Assembly: GCA_004796375.1 (NCBI GenBank)
Contig: QZLA01000001.1
Coordinates: 1 to 64,000 of the forward strand
Direction of reading: 5' to 3'
Origin: Desulfobacteraceae bacterium
GTDB lineage: Bacteria; Desulfobacterota; Desulfobacteria; Desulfobacterales; Desulfobacteraceae
Length of the DNA: 64,000 bases
The stretch's first letter is position 1; the number at the start of each line of letters is the position of its first letter. The notes beneath the pieces are model-generated. The model saw nothing but the letters and a program-made list of their open reading frames with translations, was not told the origin of the DNA and did not search any database. Below, piece after piece: positions 24,951-33,769 of the stretch. The position numbers and the translations under genes were made by a program.

Positions 24951-26279
24951 CTAATATTTTTTTCTCAGGTCTTTGAACCGCCTGGATTTCATCACCCGGG
25001 ACCGTGGCAGTCCACCAAAATCATAGTATTCGATCATATACCCCAGGTTGGTCTTCAACCGCAGTTCATCCTTGAGACGATCCTGGATCTGGGCTTTAGT
25101 CACCTCGGGCATCAACTCCACTTTGAGTTTGATCCGGTCCACATCGCCCTGCTTGTCCACAATCACCTCGTACTCGTCGCCGAGCCCGGTGATCGAGTGG
25201 ACCACCTCCTCGATGGCGGCAGGAGACAGAAGCACTCCCTTGACCTTGGTGATATCATCTGCCCTGCCCTGGACACCGCCTTTGATTAGACGGAAGGTTC
25301 GGCCGCAATCACAAGAGGTCTCATCCCACTCGATCACATCCTTGGAGTCAAACCGGACACAGGGTTGGGCCATGCGGTCCAGGGCCGTGACAATCATTTT
25401 TCCGCTTTTTCCGGGTGAATCAATGATCTCGCCGGTCTCAATGTCTTCAATTTCCACCAGGAACATGCCCTCGTTCACGTGCATCCCATGGGGTTGGCAA
25501 TCGCACTCAAAAGACCAGGCACCGATCTCCGTGGCCCCGGAATGATCATAAACCTTGGCATTAAATGCTTTTTCCATTCTTGCCTTGGTGCTGGGAATGC
25601 CCGCACCCGGTTCACCCGCGCAGGTAATCTTTTTGATCCCCAGTTTTGACGGATCCATTCCCATTTTGGTCTTGGCCACCTCAGCCATCCTCAGGATATA
25701 GGTGGGTGTGGCCATCATGGCCGTGGCCTTTAGCTCCTCGATCTTGAGCAGCCTGGCCTGGGTATCCAGAACGCCGCCGGGTACCACCTCGCACCCGATC
25801 TTCTCTGCCGCATAGTGGCCGGCCCAGAATGCCACAAAAATATTGTATCCAAAGGGCAGAAATACCCGATCGCTGGGCCGGTACCCCTGGGCCCACAGGA
25901 TATATGCCCAGCACTCCGCCCACCACTCCCAGTCCTGCCAGGTATCGGGCTGGTAAACCGGCTGCCCGGTGGTGCCGCTGGTCTGCCGGAATGCAGAGAC
26001 CTCCTCCAGGGGAACACACAGCGCGTCACCATAGGGAAACGGATCCTTGCGCTGGATCTGCTGCATCATCGATTTTTCCACCTTGGGCACATGACGTACA
26101 TCGGAAAGTGCCTGGATGTCATCGGGGGTGATCCCGGCAGTGTCATACAGGCTGCGGTGAAAGCGTGAATGATCATACGTCCACCGGAAAATCCGCTTGA
26201 ACTTGTTGAGCTGGAGCTGCTGAAGCTTTTCAAATGAAAGGGTTTCCAGCACCGGATTCCAGTATCCTTCTGTTTTCAT
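24951..26279 (-). CDS. Phenylacetate--CoA ligase-family AMP-forming ligase
   Basis: A 442-residue adenylate-forming ligase of the PaaK group, normal length. The P-loop-like motif QTSGTTGQPVY is near residue 98, the adenine-binding YDHSGATEIG near 238, the hinge Asp in VRFDSKDVIE near 315, and a C-terminal domain with GRADDITKVKG. It contains a Cys pair C-D-C near 330 (TSCDCGRTF), which in PaaK relatives may bind zinc. It activates an aryl or alkyl carboxylate to its CoA thioester. Neighbours (an orphan TRAP binding protein and a PAS-LuxR regulator) suggest that the ligand of that system is its substrate. Confidence 0.85.
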   Translation of the reverse strand: MKTEGYWNPVLETLSFEKLQQLQLNKFKRIFRWTYDHSRFHRSLYDTAGITPDDIQALSDVRHVPKVEKSMMQQIQRKDPFPYGDALCVPLEEVSAFRQTSGTTGQPVYQPDTWQDWEWWAECWAYILWAQGYRPSDRVFLPFGYNIFVAFWAGHYAAEKIGCEVVPGGVLDTQARLLKIEELKATAMMATPTYILRMAEVAKTKMGMDPSKLGIKKITCAGEPGAGIPSTKARMEKAFNAKVYDHSGATEIGAWSFECDCQPHGMHVNEGMFLVEIEDIETGEIIDSPGKSGKMIVTALDRMAQPCVRFDSKDVIEWDETSCDCGRTFRLIKGGVQGRADDITKVKGVLLSPAAIEEVVHSITGLGDEYEVIVDKQGDVDRIKLKVELMPEVTKAQIQDRLKDELRLKTNLGYMIEYYDFGGLPRSRVMKSRRFKDLRKKY

Positions 26280-26341
26280 GATCTACCATTCCTTTGTTGG
26301 GGTTCAGCATCGGGTCACCCGGAATCATGTGATCCAAAAAG

Positions 26342-26388
26342 ATTCCCGGGAGGTCAGCCGGGAATGCCCGATCCCATGATCCCGGGCA
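26342..26388. terminator. Two adjacent hairpins between dctP-like and ligase genes
   Basis: ATTCCCGG at 26342-26349 pairs with CCGGGAAT at 26358-26365, and TGCCCG at 26365-26370 pairs with CGGGCA at 26383-26388. Together they form a double hairpin just after the TRAP binding-protein stop (minus strand) and before the ligase gene. No clear T-run, so stabilisation or partial attenuation is as likely as termination. Confidence 0.45.
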
Positions 26389-26402
26389 GTCGTTTGGCCG
26401 GA

Positions 26403-27425
26403 TTATTGACTCTTTTTCAACGTGGTTTTCACGAAATCAACAATCTTTTTACCGTCAAACCCGGCCTTGTCCATCTTGGCAATATACTGGCCGATAACCG
26501 GCTCAACTGCTTTTTCCCAGTTTGCGGCCTCTGCAGGAGCCAGTTCAACCACCTTGTGGCCCTTGCTTTTAAAATAATCCAGCCCCACTTTGTCACTTGA
26601 ATCCCAGGCCGCTGCATGCTTATCCACCCACTCCAGGTTGATCTGGGAAATGATCTTTTTGATATCGGCCGGCAATGCACCCCAGCGGTCCTTGTTCATC
26701 ACCACATAAAAGGATGAGGTGTAGGCAATGGAGGTGGACATGGTCAGGTGGTCCGTCACCTCAGCCATCTTCCAGCCCTTGTTGACTTCAATGGGATACA
26801 GGGCCCCCTGGATAATCCCCTTTTGCAAACTGGGGTAGAGGTCCGGCATGGGCATGGATACCGGTGTGCCGCCAAGGGCTTTAATCACCAGCGCACTGGT
26901 ACCGTGACCCCTGAATTTCATTCCCTTGAAATCCGCCATGGTAGTTACGGCTTTCCCTTTGGTGTGCAGGACGCCCGGGCCGTGGGCATGAAGATACATC
27001 ACTTTCGTATCCATCAGCTCTTTGGGCTTGAACTCATTGTAAACCGCGTTAACCACCTTGGTCGCGGCAACACCGCTCTGGTAACCCAGCGGCAGGTCTA
27101 CGGCCTCCATGACCGGAAACCGTCCCCGGGTGTAGGCAAACAATGCCGTTCCGATATCGGAAAGCCCAGACACCACGCCATCGTAAATCTGTTTGGATTT
27201 GGTCAGGGTCCCTGCCGGATAATACTCGACGATAACGGCACCATTGGTCCTTTTTTTGACTTCATCACACCATGATTGTGACAGTTTGCTTTGAATATGG
27301 GTGGGCGGAAAGAAATTGGAATAGGTCAGCTTAATCGATTTGGCAGCAGCCGGCCCTGAACATAAAAAGAAAATCACCCCTAATAAAATTAAGATTTGTC
27401 CCAGATGTTTCATACGGTTTTTCAT
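26403..27425 (-). CDS. dctP: TRAP transporter solute-binding protein (DctP family), orphan
   Basis: A 340-residue exported protein with a signal peptide (hydrophobic stretch ending PAAAKS) and the TRAP DctP fold: LTYSNFFPPTHIQS at the N-terminus, VEYYPAGTL, GVVSGLSDIGTALF, the conserved FRGHGTSALV with its Arg for the ligand carboxylate, and LYPSLQKGIIQGALYP. The RBS TAGGAG lies eight bases upstream. No DctQ or DctM membrane subunit adjoins it, so it either uses permease subunits coded elsewhere or has a sensing role. A PAS-LuxR regulator gene lies just upstream on the same strand, and a CoA ligase downstream. Confidence 0.92.
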   Translation of the reverse strand: MKNRMKHLGQILILLGVIFFLCSGPAAAKSIKLTYSNFFPPTHIQSKLSQSWCDEVKKRTNGAVIVEYYPAGTLTKSKQIYDGVVSGLSDIGTALFAYTRGRFPVMEAVDLPLGYQSGVAATKVVNAVYNEFKPKELMDTKVMYLHAHGPGVLHTKGKAVTTMADFKGMKFRGHGTSALVIKALGGTPVSMPMPDLYPSLQKGIIQGALYPIEVNKGWKMAEVTDHLTMSTSIAYTSSFYVVMNKDRWGALPADIKKIISQINLEWVDKHAAAWDSSDKVGLDYFKSKGHKVVELAPAEAANWEKAVEPVIGQYIAKMDKAGFDGKKIVDFVKTTLKKSQ

Positions 27426-27593
27426 TTGACCGATCTCCTAAATTTAACGGGTTTTTTTAGATAAGCGATTCCTTCAATAATCGGCTGTTTCACCTCCTTT
27501 CAGATCTTTTACGGTTACGCAAGGTTGATATGACCAGACAATGTCACCCTATAGTGAAACAGCACCCCCTGCAAGAGGGATAAAACAGGGACA

Positions 27594-27618
27594 TAACAGG
27601 TATAAAATATACCTGTTA
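27594..27618. repeat. Perfect 11-bp inverted repeat at the luxR/dctP junction
   Basis: TAACAGGTATA, three As, then TATACCTGTTA; the right arm includes the stop codon of the PAS-LuxR gene. It is about 170 bases upstream of the dctP start. It could be a terminator without T-run for the regulator gene, or a binding site for a dimeric regulator acting on dctP. A TCAC-N6-GTGA dyad lies nearby at 27544-27557. Confidence 0.55.
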
Positions 27619-28515
27619 GCGGATAGAGTTCAGAAAGGTTCTCAGATTGGTGGAGCGATTGGTTATCCCCAGCTTCTTTCGGATCTTTTTGCGGTAGAAT
27701 TCAATGGTCAGGGGCGACAGGTTCAGCATGTCTGCAATATCCTTGGTACTGACCCCATGCTTGACCAGGTTGGCCACCTGGATCTCTGAAGGGGTGAGCC
27801 CGCGGTATTCAACAGGCAGCCGGTCCAGAAAGGGGGAGACAATATCGTTGAGTGTGGACTCGATCACTTCAAGGTAGGCCGACTGTTGCCGTGAGAGGCT
27901 GGCCTGTCGGATCCGTTCGATATAGGGTACGATGAGCTCACGGATATTGGACACCATCCGCCGCTCCAGTATGGTTTGATCCTCTTCTCTCTTTTTCAGG
28001 AGCACCCTCAGTGCCGTGTTTACATCTTCAAGGCTCCTGGTTTTCTCCTCCAGCTCCTGGGTCCGCTGGGCTACCCGCTGTTCGAGGATCTCATGGGAAG
28101 CCTCCAGGCGCTGCTTTTCCTGTTGATGCCGGGAGATATCCGTGACAACGGCAAAACTGCCTTTAAAGGTGCCCTGTGCATCAAAATAGGGGGTGGGCGT
28201 CATGATGGTCGCCAGTTTTGAACCATCCTTCCGGGTCCATGTGATTTCATAGGGGTCCCGCCCTCCCTGGCGGCGCTGCCTGAGTTGACGTTCCAGGATC
28301 TGCTGGTTCTTTCTGTCCAGGAATGCCGTGACCTTCCGCCCGAGAATCTCATCCCGGGTCCGGCCCCACATCCGGCATAGTGTATCATTGGCATAGGTGG
28401 TGACCTGGTGCTCATCGATCTCGCTGAGCCCGTCCCCCATGGTCTCGACCAGCTTTCTGTACCGCTGCTCACTGGTGTACAGTGCGCTGGCCCTGTCCGG
28501 TTTCATCCTGCTCAT
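27616..28515 (-). CDS. PAS-domain LuxR-type response regulator/sensor
   Basis: A 299-residue cytoplasmic regulator. Residues about 15-135 form a PAS domain (RKLVETMGDGLSEIDE, then a PAC motif GSFAVVTDISRHQQ), 136-190 a coiled coil (EILEQRVAQRTQELEEKTRSLEDV), and 235-299 a LuxR helix-turn-helix (LTPSEIQVANLVKHGVSTKDIADMLNLSPLTIEFYRKKIRKKLG, split across the DNA-binding helices). Many Desulfobacterales carry this PAS-LuxR architecture. It probably controls the TRAP binding protein and ligase genes downstream. It starts nine bases after the DHH gene ends. Confidence 0.88.
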   Translation of the reverse strand: MSRMKPDRASALYTSEQRYRKLVETMGDGLSEIDEHQVTTYANDTLCRMWGRTRDEILGRKVTAFLDRKNQQILERQLRQRRQGGRDPYEITWTRKDGSKLATIMTPTPYFDAQGTFKGSFAVVTDISRHQQEKQRLEASHEILEQRVAQRTQELEEKTRSLEDVNTALRVLLKKREEDQTILERRMVSNIRELIVPYIERIRQASLSRQQSAYLEVIESTLNDIVSPFLDRLPVEYRGLTPSEIQVANLVKHGVSTKDIADMLNLSPLTIEFYRKKIRKKLGITNRSTNLRTFLNSIR

Positions 28516-28524
28516 TCACCCTGC

Positions 28525-29514
28525 CTATTCTATTTTCTTACCGGCATATGCCTCCACCCTGGCGATGATCCAGTCACCAATGGATCGTTTACAGGTGCTG
28601 CCCACCTCATCCTTTACCTGTTTAAGGTCCAGTTCCGCCCGGGCCATGGTCTTGTGGCCGCCGGCCGAACCATAACACTCAAAAGCCTCTTTGGCTGTAT
28701 TACCGGCTCCCTTTCTAAGTCCGTCATTCCTGAACACAATGATCAGGCGGTTTTCGTGAACCCCTGATATGATCGACCAGTTCACCCCGGCAATACCCAT
28801 GAAGAAATCGGCCACCACCACCAGTTCATCCGGCTTGTCCATTTTTCCCTTGTGAAAATAGGCCCGGTTATGGATGATTTTCCGATGTTTGATGGCCTGT
28901 GCCAAAAAATCCAGGTCATCCTGTGTGACCAGCGCCCGCTGCACCTTGATCACCAGATTGATATCCGCATGCTGATACAGGTACTGGAAGGCACGGATAT
29001 CCTTCAGTCCCGCCTGCCGGGTAAAGTCTGCCGTATCTGTCTTGATACCGAGCATCAGGGCAGCCGCTAACTTCTGAGAGGGTTTGATCTTGGCGGCTTT
29101 GAGATACTCGGTCAACAGGGTGGCACAGGCACCGTATTCGGGTCTGATATCTACAAAACCGGCCTCGGGACAGGTTTCGATATGATGATCAATAATGGCA
29201 TCAAATTTAACCCTGCTGAAGCAGTCATGGTGATCCGGTTGCGAATCCACGACCACAAACCGGTCAAAGGCGGAAAAATCCGTCTCCTGGTATGGGATGA
29301 GATCCGATTCGGTCAGTTCGATCATGGCCAAATTGTCCGGGCGGGTGATTTTGTTGAAATAGGTAATGGATACATGGGCCACCTTCCGCCAGAGCAGCCG
29401 CTTGACTGCCATGGCACTGGCAATGGAATCCGGATCTGCATTGATGATGATCAACACCCTGGCGTGGCCGTCAAACAGGCCGAGGAACTGCTTTAATTTC
29501 TCTTTATTGCTCAC
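28525..29514 (-). CDS. DHH-family phosphoesterase (NrnA-like)
   Basis: A 329-residue protein of the DHH/DHHA1 family. DHH-domain motifs are NADPDS (near residue 26), a VVVDSQPDHHD segment and IIDHHIE (near 110), which supply the manganese ligands; the DHHA1 domain near the end has GSAGGHKTMAR. Members cleave short oligoribonucleotides (nanoRNA) or 3'-phosphoadenosine-5'-phosphate or cyclic dinucleotides. It is followed closely by the PAS-LuxR gene; the membrane-protein gene upstream ends 35 bases away. Confidence 0.86.
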   Translation of the reverse strand: MSNKEKLKQFLGLFDGHARVLIIINADPDSIASAMAVKRLLWRKVAHVSITYFNKITRPDNLAMIELTESDLIPYQETDFSAFDRFVVVDSQPDHHDCFSRVKFDAIIDHHIETCPEAGFVDIRPEYGACATLLTEYLKAAKIKPSQKLAAALMLGIKTDTADFTRQAGLKDIRAFQYLYQHADINLVIKVQRALVTQDDLDFLAQAIKHRKIIHNRAYFHKGKMDKPDELVVVADFFMGIAGVNWSIISGVHENRLIIVFRNDGLRKGAGNTAKEAFECYGSAGGHKTMARAELDLKQVKDEVGSTCKRSIGDWIIARVEAYAGKKIE

Positions 29515-29549
29515 GTCGGCGTCTTTCAGGATCTACGGGTTGTCCTCTT

Positions 29550-30677
29550 CTATCCCCTCAAACCTTGCCCTGCCGCCCTCGGGGCGACCCGGCGGCTGTG
29601 GCTGGAAAAAAACAGGGTAAAGGTGATAAATGTATACCCCAGGACGGCCAGTACGGCAAAAAAACCGTAAAACACACCCAGGGGGGCCAGGATGATGGCT
29701 GTCAGCCAGTGAATCACAATCACCGTGGTCGAATGCAGGCGAATGGGAAAATCACGGTACCTGCAAATGACGGCCAGACCGCAGAGGTTCCATCCATACA
29801 GGGATGCAAACACATGCAGATGGAGGAGCCACTTGGTTTTTGAGGGATCATACCCATCGGACATCTGAAAAATGATATAGACAATTCCGGTGATGGCCGT
29901 AGCGATCAAAAAACCGATCCCGGAGGATAAAAACTGTTTCTGCTGCATGATCTCCCCGTAACGGCGGTACAGGACAAATACCGTCACCACGGCCAAGGTC
30001 AGAGCGGATGTCACAAAAATCTGGGGGATAAATTTTTCAAACAGGATAAACAAAAAAAAGATGATCACGCCCAGGTTGATGGTCCAGAAGCAGATCTCCT
30101 TGATCATCCTGTTCATGCTGCCCTCTGCCTTATTGAGCATGACAAACACGATGGAGAGACTGATCAGGGACAGCGGAAAGGAAAACCCCAGGAAAAAGGT
30201 GTTCAGCTGGATCTTCTCCATTTGTACCCATTTGAAATACTCGTTGTTCAGGATCACCAGGGCGGCCAGTACAATACCGATGGACAGGCAAAGCAAGGAT
30301 GCCTGATGAAACTTTTCAGACACCGGTACCTCTTTTCTGAAGAAATCAAAGGGAAACAGCGTAAAATTCTCAACCCTCACCCGCTCTACCAGGATGAACA
30401 GGGGCAGAGACACCAACAGGGTCACTTCATACTGCTTTAAAAAGGCGGAAACCGCATATATCAGTGAGCAGATGAAAAAGGTCTGCACCAGAACGCTCAT
30501 TTTTTCATCTCCCCGGGTAAAATGGAGAATGATGGTACCGCCGGTACACAGGTTGAATAAAAATATGTGAAGCCGCTCAAAACTGTAATTTTCAAGGGGG
30601 AAATAGATGTTCAGAAAACCGAAAATCAGGGCCGCAACCATGAAGATGCTGAACAGGATTTTTAAGTGCTGATTCAT
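29550..30677 (-). CDS. Polytopic membrane protein of unknown function
   Basis: A 375-residue hydrophobic protein with about ten membrane segments. A conserved-looking HLHVFASLYGWNLCGL segment (near residue 295) places two His in a membrane helix, recalling metal or heme ligation in NnrS- and oxidase-like proteins, and another His lies at IVIHWLTA. I cannot place it in a family. A small basic C-terminus (HSRRVAPRAAGQGLRG) would be cytoplasmic. It shares strand with the DHH gene. Confidence 0.7.
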   Translation of the reverse strand: MNQHLKILFSIFMVAALIFGFLNIYFPLENYSFERLHIFLFNLCTGGTIILHFTRGDEKMSVLVQTFFICSLIYAVSAFLKQYEVTLLVSLPLFILVERVRVENFTLFPFDFFRKEVPVSEKFHQASLLCLSIGIVLAALVILNNEYFKWVQMEKIQLNTFFLGFSFPLSLISLSIVFVMLNKAEGSMNRMIKEICFWTINLGVIIFFLFILFEKFIPQIFVTSALTLAVVTVFVLYRRYGEIMQQKQFLSSGIGFLIATAITGIVYIIFQMSDGYDPSKTKWLLHLHVFASLYGWNLCGLAVICRYRDFPIRLHSTTVIVIHWLTAIILAPLGVFYGFFAVLAVLGYTFITFTLFFSSHSRRVAPRAAGQGLRG

Positions 30678-30770
30678 GTAGTTACTTTCATTTATCCGAT
30701 CAATTGACTGCAGTACGCATTATAAATGGTCGCTATTTTATGGTATGATCCGCCTAAATGCAATGCAAAA

Positions 30771-32156
30771 TCAACCCTCATCTCCATACCGGCCCAAAGC
30801 ATGCCGCAGCGCATTCTCAATTCCTGTAAACCGGAATTGATATCCGGTCTCAGCAAGCGCTTGCGGGGCAACCCGGGCACTGTCCAGAAGGGTCTCTTCT
30901 CCCATCTGTCCCCATAACAGCCTGACCACGAAAGACGGCAGTGTAAACCAGGCCGGCCGGTTCAACACGCGGGCCAGCGTCGTGGTAAACACTTTGTTGG
31001 TTACGGGGTTGGGTGCGGTCAGGTTGACAGGCCCCTTGATATCCTCATTGAACAGGATGTGATGGATACTGCCCAGCGTATCTTCCATGGAAATCCAGGA
31101 CATATACTGATCACCACGAGACACTTTTGTCCCAAGACCCAGTAAAAACGGGAACACCATACGTTCGACAGCCCCGCCGGCCGGAGTCAGGACAATGCCG
31201 ATCCTGAGCTGTACCACCCGCATACCGGATGCATTACCCACCCTGCTGGCATCTTCCCACTCCCTGCACACGCCTGAAATAAAGCGGTCGCCACAACTGT
31301 CCGCTTCCGTCAGAAGGCGCTCCCCCCCGTGACCATAGTACCCGATGGCAGATGAAGACAGGAACACTTTAGGCGTGACAGCTCTTTGGGACATCTTTTT
31401 TATCAACAGTGCGGTCGGCCGGGTCCTGCTTTGAATAATTTTATCCTTTTGGTCATCGGTCCACCGTCCCCTGGAGATATCGAGCCCGTTAAGATTGATT
31501 ACGGCATCAATCCCCAGATCCTCATCCAGGTCGAGGATGCCCTGATCAGGGTCCCAGAACACTTCATCATTTGACGGGTCCGGCTTGCGCCTTACCAGCC
31601 GGATCACCCGGTGCCCGCAGGTCATGAGGAAGGGAACCAGTGCACTGCCAATGGTCCCGCTGGCACCCGAGACAAGAATGGTCATGGGATGAAAATTGCC
31701 CGGCATCTGCTCCAGGTCATCCTTGAGCACCCGGTGCCGAAAGGTAAATATCCTGGCCATGTCCTTTCTGGATAAAGGGCCGAACATCCGGCCAAAGATA
31801 CCAAACGGCAGTTGATAACGGACATGGTCTACCATCAGGGATTCGGTGTCGGACAATTTCTCAAATCCATGGGTGTGGATCCATGACTTAAAGGGCCCTT
31901 TGGTCTGCTGGTCCCTGAACAGGATATTTTTTTTATAGTCAATATGTTCGGCCTGCCAGACAAACGGGATACCGAATATTTTCAGGATAAAATGAACCTG
32001 GGTCCCCGTTTCGATACCGCCGGAATGGTTCACCAGTTTCAGGGACACCCAGGGCGGTGTCAGACGCGACACTGCACCCTTTCGCTCATGCCACCTGAAA
32101 AGCTGCTCAATATCCGTCGAGATTCTTGTCTCTTTTTTATATTCCATATGTGACAT
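30771..32156 (-). CDS. SRPBCC domain fused to TIGR01777 NAD-dependent epimerase
   Basis: A 461-residue protein of two parts. Residues 1-150 form an SRPBCC/START-like ligand-binding domain (ERKGAVSRLTPPWVSL, then WIHTHGFEKL); residues 155-461 form a TIGR01777 (YfcH-like) short-chain dehydrogenase/epimerase domain with the nucleotide motif VSGASGTIGSALV and the SSSAIGYYG signature. The fusion is a recognised TIGR01777 architecture. Function is unknown, though a hydrophobic ligand is implied. It is divergent from the rubredoxin gene. The ATG at 32156 is preferred to an upstream GTG. Confidence 0.85.
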   Translation of the reverse strand: MSHMEYKKETRISTDIEQLFRWHERKGAVSRLTPPWVSLKLVNHSGGIETGTQVHFILKIFGIPFVWQAEHIDYKKNILFRDQQTKGPFKSWIHTHGFEKLSDTESLMVDHVRYQLPFGIFGRMFGPLSRKDMARIFTFRHRVLKDDLEQMPGNFHPMTILVSGASGTIGSALVPFLMTCGHRVIRLVRRKPDPSNDEVFWDPDQGILDLDEDLGIDAVINLNGLDISRGRWTDDQKDKIIQSRTRPTALLIKKMSQRAVTPKVFLSSSAIGYYGHGGERLLTEADSCGDRFISGVCREWEDASRVGNASGMRVVQLRIGIVLTPAGGAVERMVFPFLLGLGTKVSRGDQYMSWISMEDTLGSIHHILFNEDIKGPVNLTAPNPVTNKVFTTTLARVLNRPAWFTLPSFVVRLLWGQMGEETLLDSARVAPQALAETGYQFRFTGIENALRHALGRYGDEG

Positions 32157-32199
32157 TTTCACCGTCTTATTGTATTTTGTGTTGAAGTTGCATCCCTTT

Positions 32200-32217
32200 A
32201 AATCAACGGGTTGATTT
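32200..32217. promoter_or_regulatory. Candidate operator: AAATCAAC-GG-GTTGATTT
   Basis: A perfect 8+2+8 inverted repeat lies in the 223-base divergent interval between the SRPBCC-TIGR01777 gene and the rubredoxin operon, 44 bases from the former start. It looks like a regulator dimer site rather than a terminator, since it has no T-run and a two-base centre. A redox-responsive regulator would suit the genes to the right, but the identity is unknown. Confidence 0.5.
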
Positions 32218-32379
32218 CAAGAACCCCATATTATAGGAAGATGCAACAAGTTAACAGCCTTTTCCTCGGGAACAAAACAGGCACATTACTTGCAACAACT
32301 TTGCCAGTAAGGTTCTTGAACACTGAAGACTGTAACAGATGAATCAAATGATGCAAATATTAACACAAGGAGGAATAAA

Positions 32380-32538
32380 ATGGACAAATACGAATGCCCC
32401 TGCGGATATATCTACGACCCGGAAGAAGGTGATATTGAAAACAATATTTACCCCGTAGTCGAGTTCAAAGATCTGCCCGAAGACTGGGTCTGCCCGCTTT
32501 GTGATGCGGAAAAAGAGTATTTTGATCTGGTGGACTGA
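32380..32538 (+). CDS. Rubredoxin with a CxC first cysteine pair
   Basis: A 52-residue rubredoxin, the electron donor of the flavodiiron enzyme coded 21 bases downstream. It has [10 protein letters not shown] and the second iron-binding pair CPLC at 38-41. The first pair is C6-P-C8 (TGC CCC TGC) where most rubredoxins have CxxC, so one residue is missing. This leaves four Cys but a shorter loop. AAGGAGG lies six bases before the ATG. The protein is acidic, as expected. I cannot rule out a known CxC subfamily. Confidence 0.95.
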   Translation: MDKYECPCGYIYDPEEGDIENNIYPVVEFKDLPEDWVCPLCDAEKEYFDLVD

Positions 32539-32559
32539 TCAACCGTTAGGGAGACCATT

Positions 32560-33753
32560 ATGTATAAACCATTGGAAGTAGCCAAAGATATATACTCGGT
32601 GGGATGCCGGGACTGGGACATCCGTGACTTTCACGGATATTCCACCTATGAAGGCACCACCTACAACGCATTCCTGGTACTTGGAGAAAAGAACGTCCTT
32701 GTTGATACGGTTAAAAAAGATTTTGCCGATGAAATGCTCTCCAATATCAGCCGGATTATTGACCCGACCGATATCGATATCGTGATCTCCAATCACACGG
32801 AAATGGACCATTCCGGCGGTATTCCCCGGGTCATGCACGTGATTGGGAAAGACAAGCCTGTATATTGTTCCAAGATGGGCAAAAAAAACCTTGAAAGCCA
32901 TTTTAACCAGGAATTCAACTTCCAGGTCGTGGGTACCGGAGATGAGCTTTCTACGGGTGACCGCACCTTTTCATTTCTTGAAACAAAAATGCTTCACTGG
33001 CCGGACAGCATGTTCACCTACCTGAAAGATGAAGCGATTCTGTTTTCAAGCGATGCATTTGGGCAGCATTTTGCCGGCGACATGTTTTTTGATGATGAGA
33101 TCGGGGATGAGATCATGCCCCATGCCCGGAAATATTATGCCAACATCCTGCTGCATTTTTCGTCCAAGGTTCAGGCCCTGATTCAGGATGTCACGAAGAT
33201 GGGGCTTAAAATCGACATGATATGCCCGGACCACGGCATCATCTGGCGCAAGGATCCTGCCAAGATCATTCAGGCCTATGACAAATGGTCCAGGCAGGAA
33301 CCCTCAAAAAAGGCGGTGGTCATTTTCGACTCCATGTGGAACAGCACCACCAAGATGGCCCGGGCCATCACCAGCGGGATTGAGGCCGAACAGGTGAATG
33401 TCCGGTTAATGAATACCCGCAAGTGGCATCGAAGCGACATCATGACAGAGGTCCTCGAAGCCGGCGCCATGCTCGTGGGCTCCCCAACGCTGAACAACAA
33501 CATTTTCCCGGTTATTGCGGATGTCATGACCTATATCAAGGGCCTTCGCCCCCAGAACAAGATGGCGGCCGCATTCGGTTCCTACGGGTGGAGCGGCGAA
33601 GCCGTTAAAATTCTGAACAAGGAATTTGAAGCCATGAAGCTTGACATCATTGACGAGGGAATAAAAGTTCAGTATGTTCCGGATAACGATGATATCCAGC
33701 GATGCTTTGACCTGGGTGTAAAGGTCGGTCAGGAAATTAAAAAACGCTGCTAA
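32560..33753 (+). CDS. roo: Flavodiiron protein (rubredoxin:oxygen oxidoreductase)
   Basis: A 397-residue A-type flavodiiron enzyme that reduces O2 to water (or NO to N2O) using electrons from rubredoxin. The diiron site is complete: HxExDH at 79-84, His146, Asp165 and a His near 225 in CPDHG, the same positions as Desulfovibrio gigas ROO. A flavodoxin domain starts near residue 253 (VVIFDSMWNSTTKMA), with SPTLNNN and GSYGWSGEA as FMN loops. It follows the rubredoxin gene and precedes a ferritin-like gene; the three form an oxygen-defence operon. Confidence 0.96.
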   Translation: MYKPLEVAKDIYSVGCRDWDIRDFHGYSTYEGTTYNAFLVLGEKNVLVDTVKKDFADEMLSNISRIIDPTDIDIVISNHTEMDHSGGIPRVMHVIGKDKPVYCSKMGKKNLESHFNQEFNFQVVGTGDELSTGDRTFSFLETKMLHWPDSMFTYLKDEAILFSSDAFGQHFAGDMFFDDEIGDEIMPHARKYYANILLHFSSKVQALIQDVTKMGLKIDMICPDHGIIWRKDPAKIIQAYDKWSRQEPSKKAVVIFDSMWNSTTKMARAITSGIEAEQVNVRLMNTRKWHRSDIMTEVLEAGAMLVGSPTLNNNIFPVIADVMTYIKGLRPQNKMAAAFGSYGWSGEAVKILNKEFEAMKLDIIDEGIKVQYVPDNDDIQRCFDLGVKVGQEIKKRC

Positions 33754-33769
33754 CAGATGTGGAGGAAAA

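Noticed and set aside
32163-32379. Possible small RNA or riboswitch ahead of rubredoxin
   Set aside because: Only the 8+2+8 palindrome is visible; no conserved aptamer-like helices could be identified by eye.
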